Positions 9,690-17,878 of a DNA stretch of 64,000 nucleotides are shown here, one piece after another. The DNA is from Streptococcus sanguinis (lineage in GTDB: Bacteria; Bacillota; Bacilli; Lactobacillales; Streptococcaceae). The stretch's first letter is position 1. The number at the start of each line of letters is the position of its first letter. The DNA lies in contig NZ_JAHZPA010000003.1 in assembly GCF_019929225.1 (NCBI RefSeq), forward strand, positions 124,001-188,000. Reading direction: 5' to 3'. The position numbers and the translations under genes are program-made. A model generated the notes under the pieces. The model saw only the letters and a program-made list of their open reading frames with translations. It made no database searches and was not told the DNA's origin.

Positions 9690-10074
9690 TGTCAACCTGA
9701 TTAACGGCATTGCCCTCGCCTTTGAGGGAGATGCTGTCTACTCCATGTATATCCGGCGGCACCTGATTTTTCAAGGTCTGACCAAGCCTAATCAGCTGCA
9801 TAGGGAAGCGACCAAGTACGTCTCTGCCAAGGCTCAGGCTAATCTCATCTCTCTCATGCTAGAAGAAGGGATTCTGACGGAAAAGGAAGAAGATATCTAC
9901 AAGCGCGGCCGCAATGCCAACAGCCACACCAAGGCTAAGAATACGGACATCGTCACCTACCGGATGTCGACCGGCTTTGAGGCAGTCATGGGCTACCTGC
10001 ATATGACCGAAGCAATTGAGCGGCTGGAAGAGCTGATTGACTGGTGTATCAAACGGGTGGAGGAAAGCAAATAA
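9682..10074 (+). CDS. mrnC: Mini-ribonuclease III
   Basis: 130 residues. It consists of an RNase III catalytic domain without the double-stranded RNA-binding domain and matures 23S rRNA in Firmicutes. The catalytic helix [17 protein letters not shown], with its acidic residues, is at the N-terminus. The start is GTG at 9682 inside the end of cysS; the cysS-mrnC overlap is widespread in Firmicutes. Confidence 0.95.
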   Translation: MTDVNLINGIALAFEGDAVYSMYIRRHLIFQGLTKPNQLHREATKYVSAKAQANLISLMLEEGILTEKEEDIYKRGRNANSHTKAKNTDIVTYRMSTGFEAVMGYLHMTEAIERLEELIDWCIKRVEESK

Positions 10075-10127
10075 AAAAAGATTTTCTAGCTCCGTTTACA
10101 AGCTAGATAAATTGAACATATCTAAAA

Positions 10128-10157
10128 CAGAGTTGCTGCGGCAGCTCTTTTCTTTAG
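10128..10157 (+). terminator. Likely terminator after mrnC
   Basis: An imperfect hairpin with GCTG/CAGC at its core is followed by CTCTTTTCTTT. It lies between mrnC and the promoter of the next gene. Confidence 0.5.
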
Positions 10158-10167
10158 TGTCTGTATT

Positions 10168-10176
10168 TGCTATAAT
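10168..10176 (+). promoter_or_regulatory. Extended -10 promoter of the lipoprotein gene
   Basis: TGC followed by TATAAT (10171-10176) lies 35 nt before the GTG start, with a GGAG site in between. The -35 is weak. Confidence 0.6.
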
Positions 10177-10210
10177 ATACAAAGTAGAAAGCATTTATAG
10201 GAGAAAAACT

Positions 10211-11263
10211 GTGAAAAAATACTTTACTCTGTCGGTAGCGACTTTATCTTTGCTTTTGCTCTGTGCTTGCAGTAATAAGAAGCAAACAGAATCTTCTTCT
10301 AGTAGGGTTTCTAGTAGCAAGACTAGCAGTTCCTCTAGCAAATCTTCTTCTAGCAAAAAGGTTGAAAAAACTGATATAAAACTTTATGATTCTATTTTGG
10401 ATATGTATGCTCAGGCGATTCAGAATCCGAAAGCTAATCAACAAAACCAAGAGATTAATTGGATTGTTTCTCAAGCAAATATTCATCCACAAGTTTATAG
10501 TGGAGTCTTCTATAGTTATTATGACCTAGATAAAAACGGAACAGAAGAGTTGATCGTTGCTATGGGGCGCGTGAATGCTGATGTGAAGTATGATCTTCTG
10601 GATATTTATACTATTGATGACCAAAAACCACTTCGATTGACAAATAAAGAGAACCAGTTGGATATGATTGGAGAGCGGATGATTTTGGCTCCTTTGGAAG
10701 ATGGATCATTCCTTTATAGAGGAGCTTCTTCAGCTACTGAGGCTCAATATATTCATTACAATTTCAATCAAAAAGGCAATGCACTGGAAAAAGTGGCAGA
10801 GGGAGCAAGTCAAGACTCACTTGGACAATTGCCTGCTTTTCTAGATTTATCTATTCTGGATTGGAAAGTCTTGGGTAAAACGGAAACGAATACGGAAAGT
10901 TCAACATCTTCTATGGATGAGGAAGCTATCAAAAATGGAGACTACTCTAGCATTGTAGGAACTTGGAAAAGTGGTACTGGAAATACATTGGTGTTTGATG
11001 CCAATGGTTTGGTGAGCGAAACTCAACATTTGAGTGAATATGGTGCAAGAGATATGTATGGTTTTGTTAGTATTGGAGTCCTCCCTAAGCAAGGTGCAGG
11101 TGGTTATGTAATAGCTTTTATACCTAAAGGAAAAGACTACACTATCACTAATGCAGGAGAAACATATAAAGATGCATCAGACCATGAACGAGATCGGATA
11201 TGGGCGGGTCAAGGACTTGGAACCAATACAGATCCAAATTCCTTTTATTATAAAATAGACTGA
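10211..11263 (+). CDS. Ser-rich lipoprotein with DUF6287-like C-terminus
   Basis: 350 residues. The signal peptide ends in a lipobox with lipidated Cys20 (LLLLCAC). A low-complexity serine linker follows (residues about 25-55), then a globular part with a DLDKNGTEELIVA stretch, and a C-terminal segment beginning AIKNGDYSSIVGTWKS that resembles the DUF6287 domain of streptococcal lipoproteins. The GTG start at 10211 is chosen because the signal peptide starts there and GGAG precedes it. It would be anchored on the outer face of the membrane. Its function is unknown. Confidence 0.8.
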   Translation: MKKYFTLSVATLSLLLLCACSNKKQTESSSSRVSSSKTSSSSSKSSSSKKVEKTDIKLYDSILDMYAQAIQNPKANQQNQEINWIVSQANIHPQVYSGVFYSYYDLDKNGTEELIVAMGRVNADVKYDLLDIYTIDDQKPLRLTNKENQLDMIGERMILAPLEDGSFLYRGASSATEAQYIHYNFNQKGNALEKVAEGASQDSLGQLPAFLDLSILDWKVLGKTETNTESSTSSMDEEAIKNGDYSSIVGTWKSGTGNTLVFDANGLVSETQHLSEYGARDMYGFVSIGVLPKQGAGGYVIAFIPKGKDYTITNAGETYKDASDHERDRIWAGQGLGTNTDPNSFYYKID

Positions 11264-11265
11264 AA

Positions 11266-11300
11266 AGACTAGCTGTCCTCCATGGCAGCTAGTCTTCTTT
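11266..11300. terminator. Convergent bidirectional terminator
   Basis: Stem AAGACTAGCTG (11266-11276) pairs with CAGCTAGTCTT (11285-11295). It serves the plus-strand lipoprotein gene and the minus-strand gene. The TAG stop codon of the latter is inside the stem. Confidence 0.75.
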
Positions 11301-12245
11301 ATAATTTTCGTAAAATTCCACCTTAATCCTAATAAAGGTTTCCAAGTCTCGCAGGAGCTGCAGGAGCATGGCTCGGGTTTCAAATTCCTGACGGGTCTTA
11401 GGGAGTGGCCGCTCGCGAAATACGGTCAAATAGTTGTCAATCTCGTCCAAGAGGTCTCGGGCGGGATTTTCTTGGCTCAGCTGCTTAGCGGTCTGGGAGA
11501 AGAGGCGGGCTAAAATCAAGCTTTCACTGGCTGCTAGATGGCAATTGTTGATATTGCTGGCCATGTCTTGCAGGATACGATTTTGGGCCTGCCGCATTTC
11601 AAAATAGTGGATATGGTAGTTGGTCTGGTGAAAGAGGTGGTTGGAGTGATCCAGATAGACCAGCTGCAAGGCCTGCTGCAGAATCTGATGCAGCTCCTTG
11701 ATCAGAGCTGCGTCATTTCGGCCATCTCCAGATTTTAAGAAATATTCAAAGCGTAGCAAAATCTTTTTCAGCTGTTCCTCCACTTGCTCGTGGTAGCTCT
11801 CAATCTCTTGCTGGCGTGAGGGCATATAGAGATTGGCTAGCAGAGCAAAGCCAGTTCCAATAAGAAATAGAGCTAGCTCATTTCCAAGCAGTGACCAGGA
11901 GGTGGATTTTTCTAAGAGCAGATGGGTGACCAGGACGGTGCTGGGGGTAATGCCAATTTCCCAGCCAAGCCGAAAGGCCAGAGGCACATAGATCGCGATA
12001 TAGATGGCCAATGCTCCGAGATGAAAACCTAGAAAGTGAAAGGCCAGACTTCCGATAGCCAGAGCCAGCAGGGTAGATAAAAAGCGATTGCCAGCCAGCT
12101 TTGCTGTGCTGCGGCGGGTATCAGTCACGCTGAGGATGGCAATAATTCCGGCTGAAGTTGAGTAAGTCAGACCTAAAAAGTCAGACAGCCAAGCAGCTAG
12201 ACAGGTAGCTAGTACAAGCTTGATGGTACGTTGGAGGAGAGACAT
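11289..12245 (-). CDS. Aromatic-acid-exporter-like membrane protein (DUF939)
   Basis: 318 residues. Four to five hydrophobic helices lie in the first ~145 residues, including TLALAIGSLAFHFLGFHLG. A cytoplasmic, mostly helical C-terminal half follows. This is the ArAE_1/ArAE_1_C (DUF939) arrangement known as YgaE-like proteins, a family grouped with aromatic acid exporters. The substrate is unproven. It is monocistronic and converges on the lipoprotein gene. Confidence 0.75.
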   Translation of the reverse strand: MSLLQRTIKLVLATCLAAWLSDFLGLTYSTSAGIIAILSVTDTRRSTAKLAGNRFLSTLLALAIGSLAFHFLGFHLGALAIYIAIYVPLAFRLGWEIGITPSTVLVTHLLLEKSTSWSLLGNELALFLIGTGFALLANLYMPSRQQEIESYHEQVEEQLKKILLRFEYFLKSGDGRNDAALIKELHQILQQALQLVYLDHSNHLFHQTNYHIHYFEMRQAQNRILQDMASNINNCHLAASESLILARLFSQTAKQLSQENPARDLLDEIDNYLTVFRERPLPKTRQEFETRAMLLQLLRDLETFIRIKVEFYENYKED

Positions 12246-12382
12246 GAGTAAGAGTTTCCTTTTTTAGACTTCTTTCTATTATAGCACGACTGGTAGGGAA
12301 TTTTGGAAGCTGCTGATTGCTTTTTATCAGAGCAGAATTCTGTCTCGCCCGAGTAAATCCTGCCGCCATTTTTTCGCCTTTG

Positions 12383-12398
12383 TGTTATACTAGTCCTA
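12383..12398 (+). promoter_or_regulatory. Extended -10 giving a leaderless rlmB mRNA
   Basis: TGT-TATACT (12383-12391) is followed six bases later by the ATG at 12398, which is where transcription should begin. No Shine-Dalgarno sequence precedes this ATG. Confidence 0.55.
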
Positions 12399-13126
12399 TG
12401 GAAAAAAACGATATTGTCTACGGTGTGCATGCGGTGACAGAGGCTCTCGCGGCTAACACTGGAAATAAACTCTACATTCAGGACGACCTGCGTGGCAAAA
12501 AGGTCGATAAAATCAAAAATTTAGCTGCAGAAAAAAAAGTTTCCATCTCCTGGACGCCTAAGAAGAACTTGCAGGAAATGACCGATGGGGCTGTTCACCA
12601 AGGGTTTGTCCTGCGGGTGGCGGAGTTCGCCTATACTGACTTCGAGGTGCTGTTGAAAAAAGCAGAGCAAGAAGACAATCCACTCTTATTGATTTTGGAC
12701 GGGCTGACTGACCCACACAATCTGGGATCTATCTTGCGGACGGCTGATGCGACCAATGTGGCTGGAGTCATCATTCCCAAGCACAGGGCCGTCGGTGTGA
12801 CACCAGTCGTAGCCAAGACCTCAACGGGCGCTATTGAGCATATTCCCATTGCCCGTGTGACCAATCTCAGCCAGACTCTGGACAAGCTCAAGGAAGCTAG
12901 TTTCTGGATTTTCGGGACGGATATGCAGGGGACGCCTTCTCATAAGTGGAATACAGCAGGCAAGCTGGCCCTCATCATCGGCAACGAAGGCAAGGGGATT
13001 TCAACCAATATCAAAAAGCAGGTGGACGAGATGATTTCCATTCCTATGAATGGTCATGTCCAGAGCCTTAATGCTAGTGTCGCAGCGGCTATTCTCATGT
13101 ATGAAGTATTTCGCAATCGCCTATGA
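12398..13126 (+). CDS. rlmB: 23S rRNA/tRNA 2'-O-ribose methyltransferase, TrmH family
   Basis: 242 residues. An N-terminal substrate-binding domain (DIVYGVHAVTEAL) precedes a SPOUT methyltransferase. Motif 1 is DGLTDPHNLGSILRTADA, and the trefoil-knot motifs IIGNEGKGIS and IPMNGHVQSLNASVAAAIL hold the SAM site. By homology it methylates G in 23S rRNA with SAM. The start is set at the conserved MEKNDIVYG, since upstream residues are not family-like. The stop overlaps the next gene by 4 bp (ATGA). Confidence 0.9.
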   Translation: MEKNDIVYGVHAVTEALAANTGNKLYIQDDLRGKKVDKIKNLAAEKKVSISWTPKKNLQEMTDGAVHQGFVLRVAEFAYTDFEVLLKKAEQEDNPLLLILDGLTDPHNLGSILRTADATNVAGVIIPKHRAVGVTPVVAKTSTGAIEHIPIARVTNLSQTLDKLKEASFWIFGTDMQGTPSHKWNTAGKLALIIGNEGKGISTNIKKQVDEMISIPMNGHVQSLNASVAAAILMYEVFRNRL

Positions 13127-13644
13127 AAAGAAAAATCTTACTGGTGGACGGCTACAATATGACGGCCTTTTGGCGGGAAACTCGTCCTTACTTTAACCGC
13201 GGAGAGCTAGATGCAGCGCGAACGATTCTGCTCCAGAAGCTCAGCAATTATGCTAGCTTTGAAGGACTGGAAGTTATCTGCGTCTTCGATGCCCAGTATA
13301 TGCCGGGAGTTCGGCAGACCTACGAGGAGTTTAATGTGACGGTCGTTTTCACTGAAGAGGAGGAAACGGCAGATGACTATATTGAGCGCTTGGCAGCTGA
13401 ACTCAATACACCCAAAAATCAGGTGTCAGTTGCGACTAGCGATCTCAATGAGCAGTGGACTGTCTTCGCCCAAGGGGCTTTGAGAGTTTCCGCTAGAGAG
13501 CTAGAGAAGCGAGTGGCTGTTACCAAATCAGACCTTAATAAGCTGAGCGGACAAATCAACCTGCAAAGACCGCCCTTGCGACCGATGGACAGCCAATCTT
13601 TGCGCGATTTACAAAAAATGATGGAGAAAAAAGATGACCTTTAA
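13123..13644 (+). CDS. NYN-domain ribosome-associated endonuclease (YacP/Rae1)
   Basis: 173 residues of the YacP-like NYN (PIN-like) nuclease family. The first acidic site is in ILLVDGYNM, followed by CVFDAQYMPG and ATSDLNEQWT, which carry the other acidic residues. In Bacillus the relative Rae1 cleaves mRNA in the ribosomal A site. It overlaps rlmB by 4 bp and degV by 11 bp, so the three form a coupled operon. Confidence 0.88.
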   Translation: MKRKILLVDGYNMTAFWRETRPYFNRGELDAARTILLQKLSNYASFEGLEVICVFDAQYMPGVRQTYEEFNVTVVFTEEEETADDYIERLAAELNTPKNQVSVATSDLNEQWTVFAQGALRVSARELEKRVAVTKSDLNKLSGQINLQRPPLRPMDSQSLRDLQKMMEKKDDL

Positions 13645-14497
13645 AATTTTAACTGATTCAACAGCAGACCTGCCAGAAAACTGGACTCAGGAAAATGATG
13701 TGCAGGTCCTAGGCCTGACCATTCAGCTAGATGGCCAAACCTATGAGACAGTTGGCGCAGGCAAGCTGACCAGCCAAGAACTTCTAGATAAGATGGAGTC
13801 TGGCAGCAAGCCGACTACCAGCCAGATTAATGTTGGCCAGTTTGAAGATGTTTTTCGAACCTATGCCAAGGAAGGGACACCAGTTCTCTATGTGGCCTTT
13901 GCTTCAGCCCTATCGGGTACTTATCAGAGTGCTGTAATGGCACGGGAGATAGTCTTGGAAGATTTTCCAGATGCGCTGATTCGCATCATTGATACCAAGG
14001 CGGCTTCTATGGGCGAAGGTCTATTAGTCATGAAGGCGGCAGAAGCTAGAGCGGCAGGCCAGACCTTGGAGCAGACAGCGGACCTGATTGAGAGTTTGGT
14101 GCCTAAGGTCAAGACTTATTTTCTGGTTGATGACCTCAATCACCTCATGCGGGGCGGTCGGATTTCCAAAACTGCTGCGCTTATGGGGAGCTTGGTCAAT
14201 ATCAAGCCCATTATCGCTGTCAGGGGAGATGGGACTCTGGACTCGGTCGCTAAGGTTCGCGGTAAGAAAAAGGCTCAGGCCGAAGTGGTCCGCATGACTC
14301 TGGAAGGAGTTGCTGACCCGCGGGTGGTCATCGCCTACGCAGGTGCCAAAGAGATTGCTGAGAGTTTAAAAGCCCAGCTGCTGGAAAGCGACCAAGTAGA
14401 GGAAGTTCTCCTCATGCCTCTGGGACCTGTCATTTCTACCCATACTGGTCCTGGAACTTTGGGACTCTTTAGTATTGCCCAAGACATTCAAGATTAA
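13634..14497 (+). CDS. DegV family fatty-acid-binding protein
   Basis: 287 residues. The family opening KILTDSTADLP, the central ALSGTYQSA loop and RGGRISKTAA are typical of DegV/FakB proteins, which bind fatty acids for phosphorylation by FakA. It starts inside the end of yacP. Streptococci carry several DegV paralogues, and which FakB-type specificity this one has cannot be read here. Confidence 0.88.
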   Translation: MTFKILTDSTADLPENWTQENDVQVLGLTIQLDGQTYETVGAGKLTSQELLDKMESGSKPTTSQINVGQFEDVFRTYAKEGTPVLYVAFASALSGTYQSAVMAREIVLEDFPDALIRIIDTKAASMGEGLLVMKAAEARAAGQTLEQTADLIESLVPKVKTYFLVDDLNHLMRGGRISKTAALMGSLVNIKPIIAVRGDGTLDSVAKVRGKKKAQAEVVRMTLEGVADPRVVIAYAGAKEIAESLKAQLLESDQVEEVLLMPLGPVISTHTGPGTLGLFSIAQDIQD

Positions 14498-14541
14498 GAA
14501 AGAATGAAATCGCTATTTCATAAATAATTGCTTCAAATCTA

Positions 14542-14570
14542 TTGCTTTTGCCTACTATTTTTGATATGAT
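14542..14570 (+). promoter_or_regulatory. Promoter of the rplM-rpsI operon
   Basis: TTGCTT (14542-14547), a 17-nt spacer and TATGAT (14565-14570). An 8-bp inverted repeat CCTACTAT/ATAGTAGG (14551-14558, 14569-14576) overlaps the -10. Confidence 0.7.
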
Positions 14571-14576
14571 AGTAGG

Positions 14577-14679
14577 CGGTATTGTTTACCCCATTTGTAA
14601 GGCCCCGGAACCTTTCAAATAACTCGCGGACCGGAACATCCGCCCTGTAAACAAAAACGATATTCATATAGGAGAAATC
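14577..14679 (+). promoter_or_regulatory. L13-type ribosomal protein leader
   Basis: This ~100-nt untranslated leader has a long-range closing stem, TGTTTAC (about 14583) pairing with GTAAACA (about 14647), and an internal GC-rich part (CGGACCGGAACATCCG). Position and layout fit the Firmicutes L13 leader, by which L13 is thought to limit its own synthesis. It should be checked against the Rfam L13_leader model. Confidence 0.6.
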
Positions 14680-15126
14680 ATGAACAAAACAACATACATG
14701 GCTAAGCCAGGTGAAGTTGAACGCAAATGGTACGTAGTTGACGCTACTGATGTACCTCTTGGACGCCTTTCTGCTGTTGTAGCAAGCGTACTTCGTGGAA
14801 AAAACAAACCAACCTTCACACCACACACTGATACAGGTGACTTCGTAATCGTTATCAACGCTGAAAAAGTAAAATTGACTGGTAAAAAAGCGACTGATAA
14901 GATCTACTACACTCACTCAATGTACCCAGGTGGATTGAAACAAATCTCAGCAGGTGAGCTTCGCTCTAAGAACGCTGTTCGTTTGATCGAAAAATCAGTT
15001 AAAGGTATGCTTCCGCACAATACTCTTGGCCGCGCTCAAGGTATGAAGCTGAAAGTATTTGTAGGCGCTGAGCACACTCACGCTGCACAACAACCAGAAG
15101 TTCTTGATATTTCAGGACTTATCTAA
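14680..15126 (+). CDS. rplM: 50S ribosomal protein L13
   Basis: 148 residues, full length. It contains the [15 protein letters not shown] opening and [10 protein letters not shown]-like region ([13 protein letters not shown]). The codon use is strongly biased, as expected for a ribosomal gene. The start has AGGAG 6 nt upstream. It is followed 19 nt later by rpsI. Confidence 0.98.
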   Translation: MNKTTYMAKPGEVERKWYVVDATDVPLGRLSAVVASVLRGKNKPTFTPHTDTGDFVIVINAEKVKLTGKKATDKIYYTHSMYPGGLKQISAGELRSKNAVRLIEKSVKGMLPHNTLGRAQGMKLKVFVGAEHTHAAQQPEVLDISGLI

Positions 15127-15145
15127 GGAAAGGAACAAATAAGCT

Positions 15146-15538
15146 ATGTCACAAGCACAATATGCAGGTACTGGACGTCGTAAAAACGCTGTTGCACGCG
15201 TTCGCCTTGTTCCAGGAACTGGTAAAATCACTGTAAACAAAAAAGATGTTGAAGAGTACATCCCACACGCTGACCTTCGCTTGGTTATCAACCAACCATT
15301 CGCAGTTACTTCAACTGTTGGTCAATACGACGTTTTCGTAAACGTTGATGGTGGTGGCTACGCTGGTCAATCAGGCGCTATCCGTCACGGTATCGCTCGT
15401 GCCCTTCTTCAAGTAGACCCAGACTTCCGCGATTCATTGAAACGCGCAGGCCTTCTTACTCGTGATGCCCGTATGGTAGAACGTAAGAAACCAGGTCTTA
15501 AGAAAGCTCGTAAAGCTAGCCAGTTCTCAAAACGTTAA
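15146..15538 (+). CDS. rpsI: 30S ribosomal protein S9
   Basis: 130 residues. It ends with the invariant C-terminal SKR that reaches the P-site tRNA. The last 15 codons form one copy of the duplicated attachment repeat; the second copy at 23084 encodes the same 15 residues with synonymous differences. The reading frame is therefore intact after integration. Confidence 0.98.
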   Translation: MSQAQYAGTGRRKNAVARVRLVPGTGKITVNKKDVEEYIPHADLRLVINQPFAVTSTVGQYDVFVNVDGGGYAGQSGAIRHGIARALLQVDPDFRDSLKRAGLLTRDARMVERKKPGLKKARKASQFSKR

Positions 15539-15562
15539 TCAATACGATTATACCAACGTTTC
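15491..15562 (+). repeat. Left copy of 72-bp rpsI direct repeat (att site)
   Basis: This stretch spans the last 15 codons of rpsI and its 3' flank. It is repeated at 23084-23155 with five mismatches, all in codons 10-12 of the shared segment and all synonymous. It is the attachment-site duplication expected from a tyrosine integrase acting at rpsI. Confidence 0.8.
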
Positions 15563-15563
15563 A

Positions 15564-15600
15564 AAGCACTCAAGAGTTTACCTCATGGGTGCTTTTTTTA
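15564..15600 (+). terminator. Terminator of rplM-rpsI
   Basis: Hairpin AGCACTC...GGGTGCT followed by a run of seven T. Confidence 0.7.
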
Positions 15601-15647
15601 TGTTTTTTGAAAAAGTTCACCTCAAAGTTTACCTTATTTTCACCTTA

Positions 15648-16510
15648 TTATTTTAGAGATTTTAAGGCAAATTCACCGACTGCCATAGGGACTACATTAG
15701 AAGTATTTACATAAATCTGTGTTGTCCCTGTGTCGCTATGTGTTAGAGCTTCGGAAATAGCTTCTAAGCTCATTCCTGCTTGTTTAGCGAGTGTTGCTCC
15801 TGTATGACGTAGTTTGTGTGGCGTAGCGTGTGTAAGCTCTGGGTGTCGCTTTTTGATAGTTTTCATCTTATTATTAAGATAGTCAGCATGTAAAGGCTTA
15901 TTGATATTCCCTCTGGTATCTATATAAGTGAAGATGAATTGTTCTGAATTGCTGATGATACCAAACTTTGCCAGTTCATATTTTCGTTGCTTTTTCCATA
16001 AAGTCAGGAGTTGAAGCAGGTCGCTAGAAATAGAAAAGATAGTTTTTTTATTTCCTTTGGTAGATTTTACTTGTCCGTACCTATCTAAAGCCTGAATTAA
16101 CTGAATTTGAGATTTTGAAAAATCGATATGTTTCCACTGAAGAGCATATGTTTCTGATTTTCTATCTCCAAGGAAAAAGGTGAGATAAAAAAGGACGTAA
16201 TCTTTGAGTGATATTTTATCGTTCTCTAAATCTTCTTTAAAAGCTGAGAACCATGCTTGAAGTTCTTCTTGAGATAAATATAAATCTTCCTCTTTTTTAG
16301 ATTCTTGTAACTTGATTTTCTTAGTCGCTTTGATACGATTTATTGTTTTAGATAAGCGGTTAGTTTCTATGTACTCTAATTCTTTTGCCTAGTTAAAGAT
16401 AGAGTTAACGTAGCTTCTAATAACTTTGAAATTTGCATATTCATTTTTTTAGTTCTTTTTCTGGATGAAAGTTCTAAAATGAAGTTAGCCACTTCCGAGT
16501 ACCAAAAAAC
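15648..16510 (-). pseudogene. Broken tyrosine integrase (int1)
   Basis: Minus-strand translation gives a tyrosine recombinase. The C-terminal catalytic domain is open, with the first Arg in FFLGDRKSETYALQW, the box HKLRHTG and the tyrosine in TTQIYVNTS. Upstream the frame is cut by an amber TAG at 16389-16391 (between SYVNSIFN and AKELEYIE) and by a frameshift in an A-run near 16445-16451, beyond which core-binding-domain sequence (EVANFILELSSRKR) continues to about 16510. The N-terminal DNA-binding region is missing. The gene lies directly after rpsI and points towards it, the usual place for an integrase that targets the rpsI 3' end. Confidence 0.85.
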
Positions 16511-16642
16511 ATCTCAGAGAGGTATAATTGTAATCACCACAATAACAATTAGAAAGACTTTGAGATGCAAGACTATTATACACCAAGATGATTTTTCTAT
16601 GGCTGTCCCTGCCTTTTACCTTTTCTCCCATGAACTTTTTCT
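16511..16642. other. Short junction segment, possible IS 5'-end remnant
   Basis: Here integrase homology stops. A TATAAT box (16523-16528) is followed by a tiny frame MQDYYTPR then stop (16565). This resembles the start of IS30-type transposases only weakly. No inverted terminal repeat could be shown. Confidence 0.25.
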
Positions 16643-16675
16643 TAAAAAATCCCTTGTCAGGAATTGGACAAGGGA
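16643..16675 (-). terminator. Terminator of maePE
   Basis: Stem TCCCTTGTC (16650-16658) pairs with GACAAGGGA (16667-16675), with a T-run on the minus strand. It ends 11 nt after the maeE stop. Confidence 0.75.
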
Positions 16676-16685
16676 TAGGATTCTT

Positions 16686-17849
16686 TTAGGCTTTAACAGC
16701 ATCGCTGACACTCTTTGCGACGACTTTTGCGACACCTTCTTGGAATGGGTCTGGAATGACATTGGTAGGACTTAATTCTGAATCAGGAATGAGGCTGGCT
16801 ATACCTTTGGCAGCGGCAATCTGCATTTCTACTGTAATCTTCTTCGCACGCGCATCTAAAGCACCACGGAAGATACCAGGAAAGGCTAATACATTATTGA
16901 TTTGATTCGGAAAATCGCTTCGTCCTGTCCCGACAATATAGGCACCTGCGGCCAGAGCCTCATCAGGGAAAATCTCAGGAGTTGGATTCGCCATAGCAAA
17001 AATAATGGGCTTGTCATTCATCTTGGCAATCCACTCAGGATGGAGGGCGCCTGGGGCAGAAACACCGATAAAGACATCTGCTCCCACTAAAGCATCTGCC
17101 AAGCTGCCACTAGCTAAGCGTCGATTGGTCACCTTGGCAATATCTTGGTGATGTGGAGCTAGCTTGTCATGGTCTTCTTCGCTGATGATACCAAAGCGAT
17201 CGACAACTGTCACATCTGTAGCGCCTGCAGCTAAGAGTTTGCGAGTGATAGATAAGCCGGCTGAACCGCCACCATTCACTACAATTTTTGCCTTGTCCAA
17301 CTCTTTTTGAGCTAGCTTCAGGCTGTTGAAGAGGGCAGCCAAAACAACGATTGCTGTTCCATGCTGATCATCATGGAAAATTGGAATGTCGCATTCTTCA
17401 ATGAGTCGCTGCTCAATTTCAAAACAACGTGGTGCAGAAATATCTTCCAAGTTTACCCCACCAAAGGTAGGCGCCATTGCTTTGACTATACGAATAATCT
17501 CTTCTGGATCTTTTGTATCCAAAACAATCGGCACTGCATCAACATCCGCAAATCGTTTAAAGAGCGCAGCTTTTCCCTCCATAACAGGCATGGCTGCAGC
17601 TGGACCGATATCACCCAAGCCCAATACAGCTGTCCCGTCGCTGACTACAGCCACTGTATTTTTCTTTGTAGTCAGTGTATAAGCTAAATCTGCATTTTCT
17701 GCGATTGCAGAAGATACGGAAGCAACACCGGGTGTATAGGCAATACTCAGATCATGGCGATTATCAACCGCAACTTTTGAGACAACTTCTAGTTTTCCGC
17801 CATTCGCTTTTGCTTGTTCAATGGCCAATTGACCTACATTTTCTACCAT
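16686..17849 (-). CDS. maeE: NAD-type malic enzyme
   Basis: 387 residues, the short bacterial malic enzyme form. It decarboxylates L-malate to pyruvate with reduction of NAD(P). Visible motifs are GLGDIGP and the dinucleotide-binding IVVNGGGSAGLSITRKLL, plus FHDDQHGTAIV, which carries metal and malate ligands. It lies 29 nt after maeP and is presumably co-transcribed from the maeP promoter under MaeKR control. Confidence 0.93.
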   Translation of the reverse strand: MVENVGQLAIEQAKANGGKLEVVSKVAVDNRHDLSIAYTPGVASVSSAIAENADLAYTLTTKKNTVAVVSDGTAVLGLGDIGPAAAMPVMEGKAALFKRFADVDAVPIVLDTKDPEEIIRIVKAMAPTFGGVNLEDISAPRCFEIEQRLIEECDIPIFHDDQHGTAIVVLAALFNSLKLAQKELDKAKIVVNGGGSAGLSITRKLLAAGATDVTVVDRFGIISEEDHDKLAPHHQDIAKVTNRRLASGSLADALVGADVFIGVSAPGALHPEWIAKMNDKPIIFAMANPTPEIFPDEALAAGAYIVGTGRSDFPNQINNVLAFPGIFRGALDARAKKITVEMQIAAAKGIASLIPDSELSPTNVIPDPFQEGVAKVVAKSVSDAVKA

Positions 17850-17878
17850 TTTGATAACTCCTTTTTATTATTTTATTC

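Noticed and set aside
16479-16775. 98-codon plus-strand frame between int1 and maeE
   Set aside because: It runs through the terminator and the 3' end of maeE on the opposite strand and is unlike any protein family I know.
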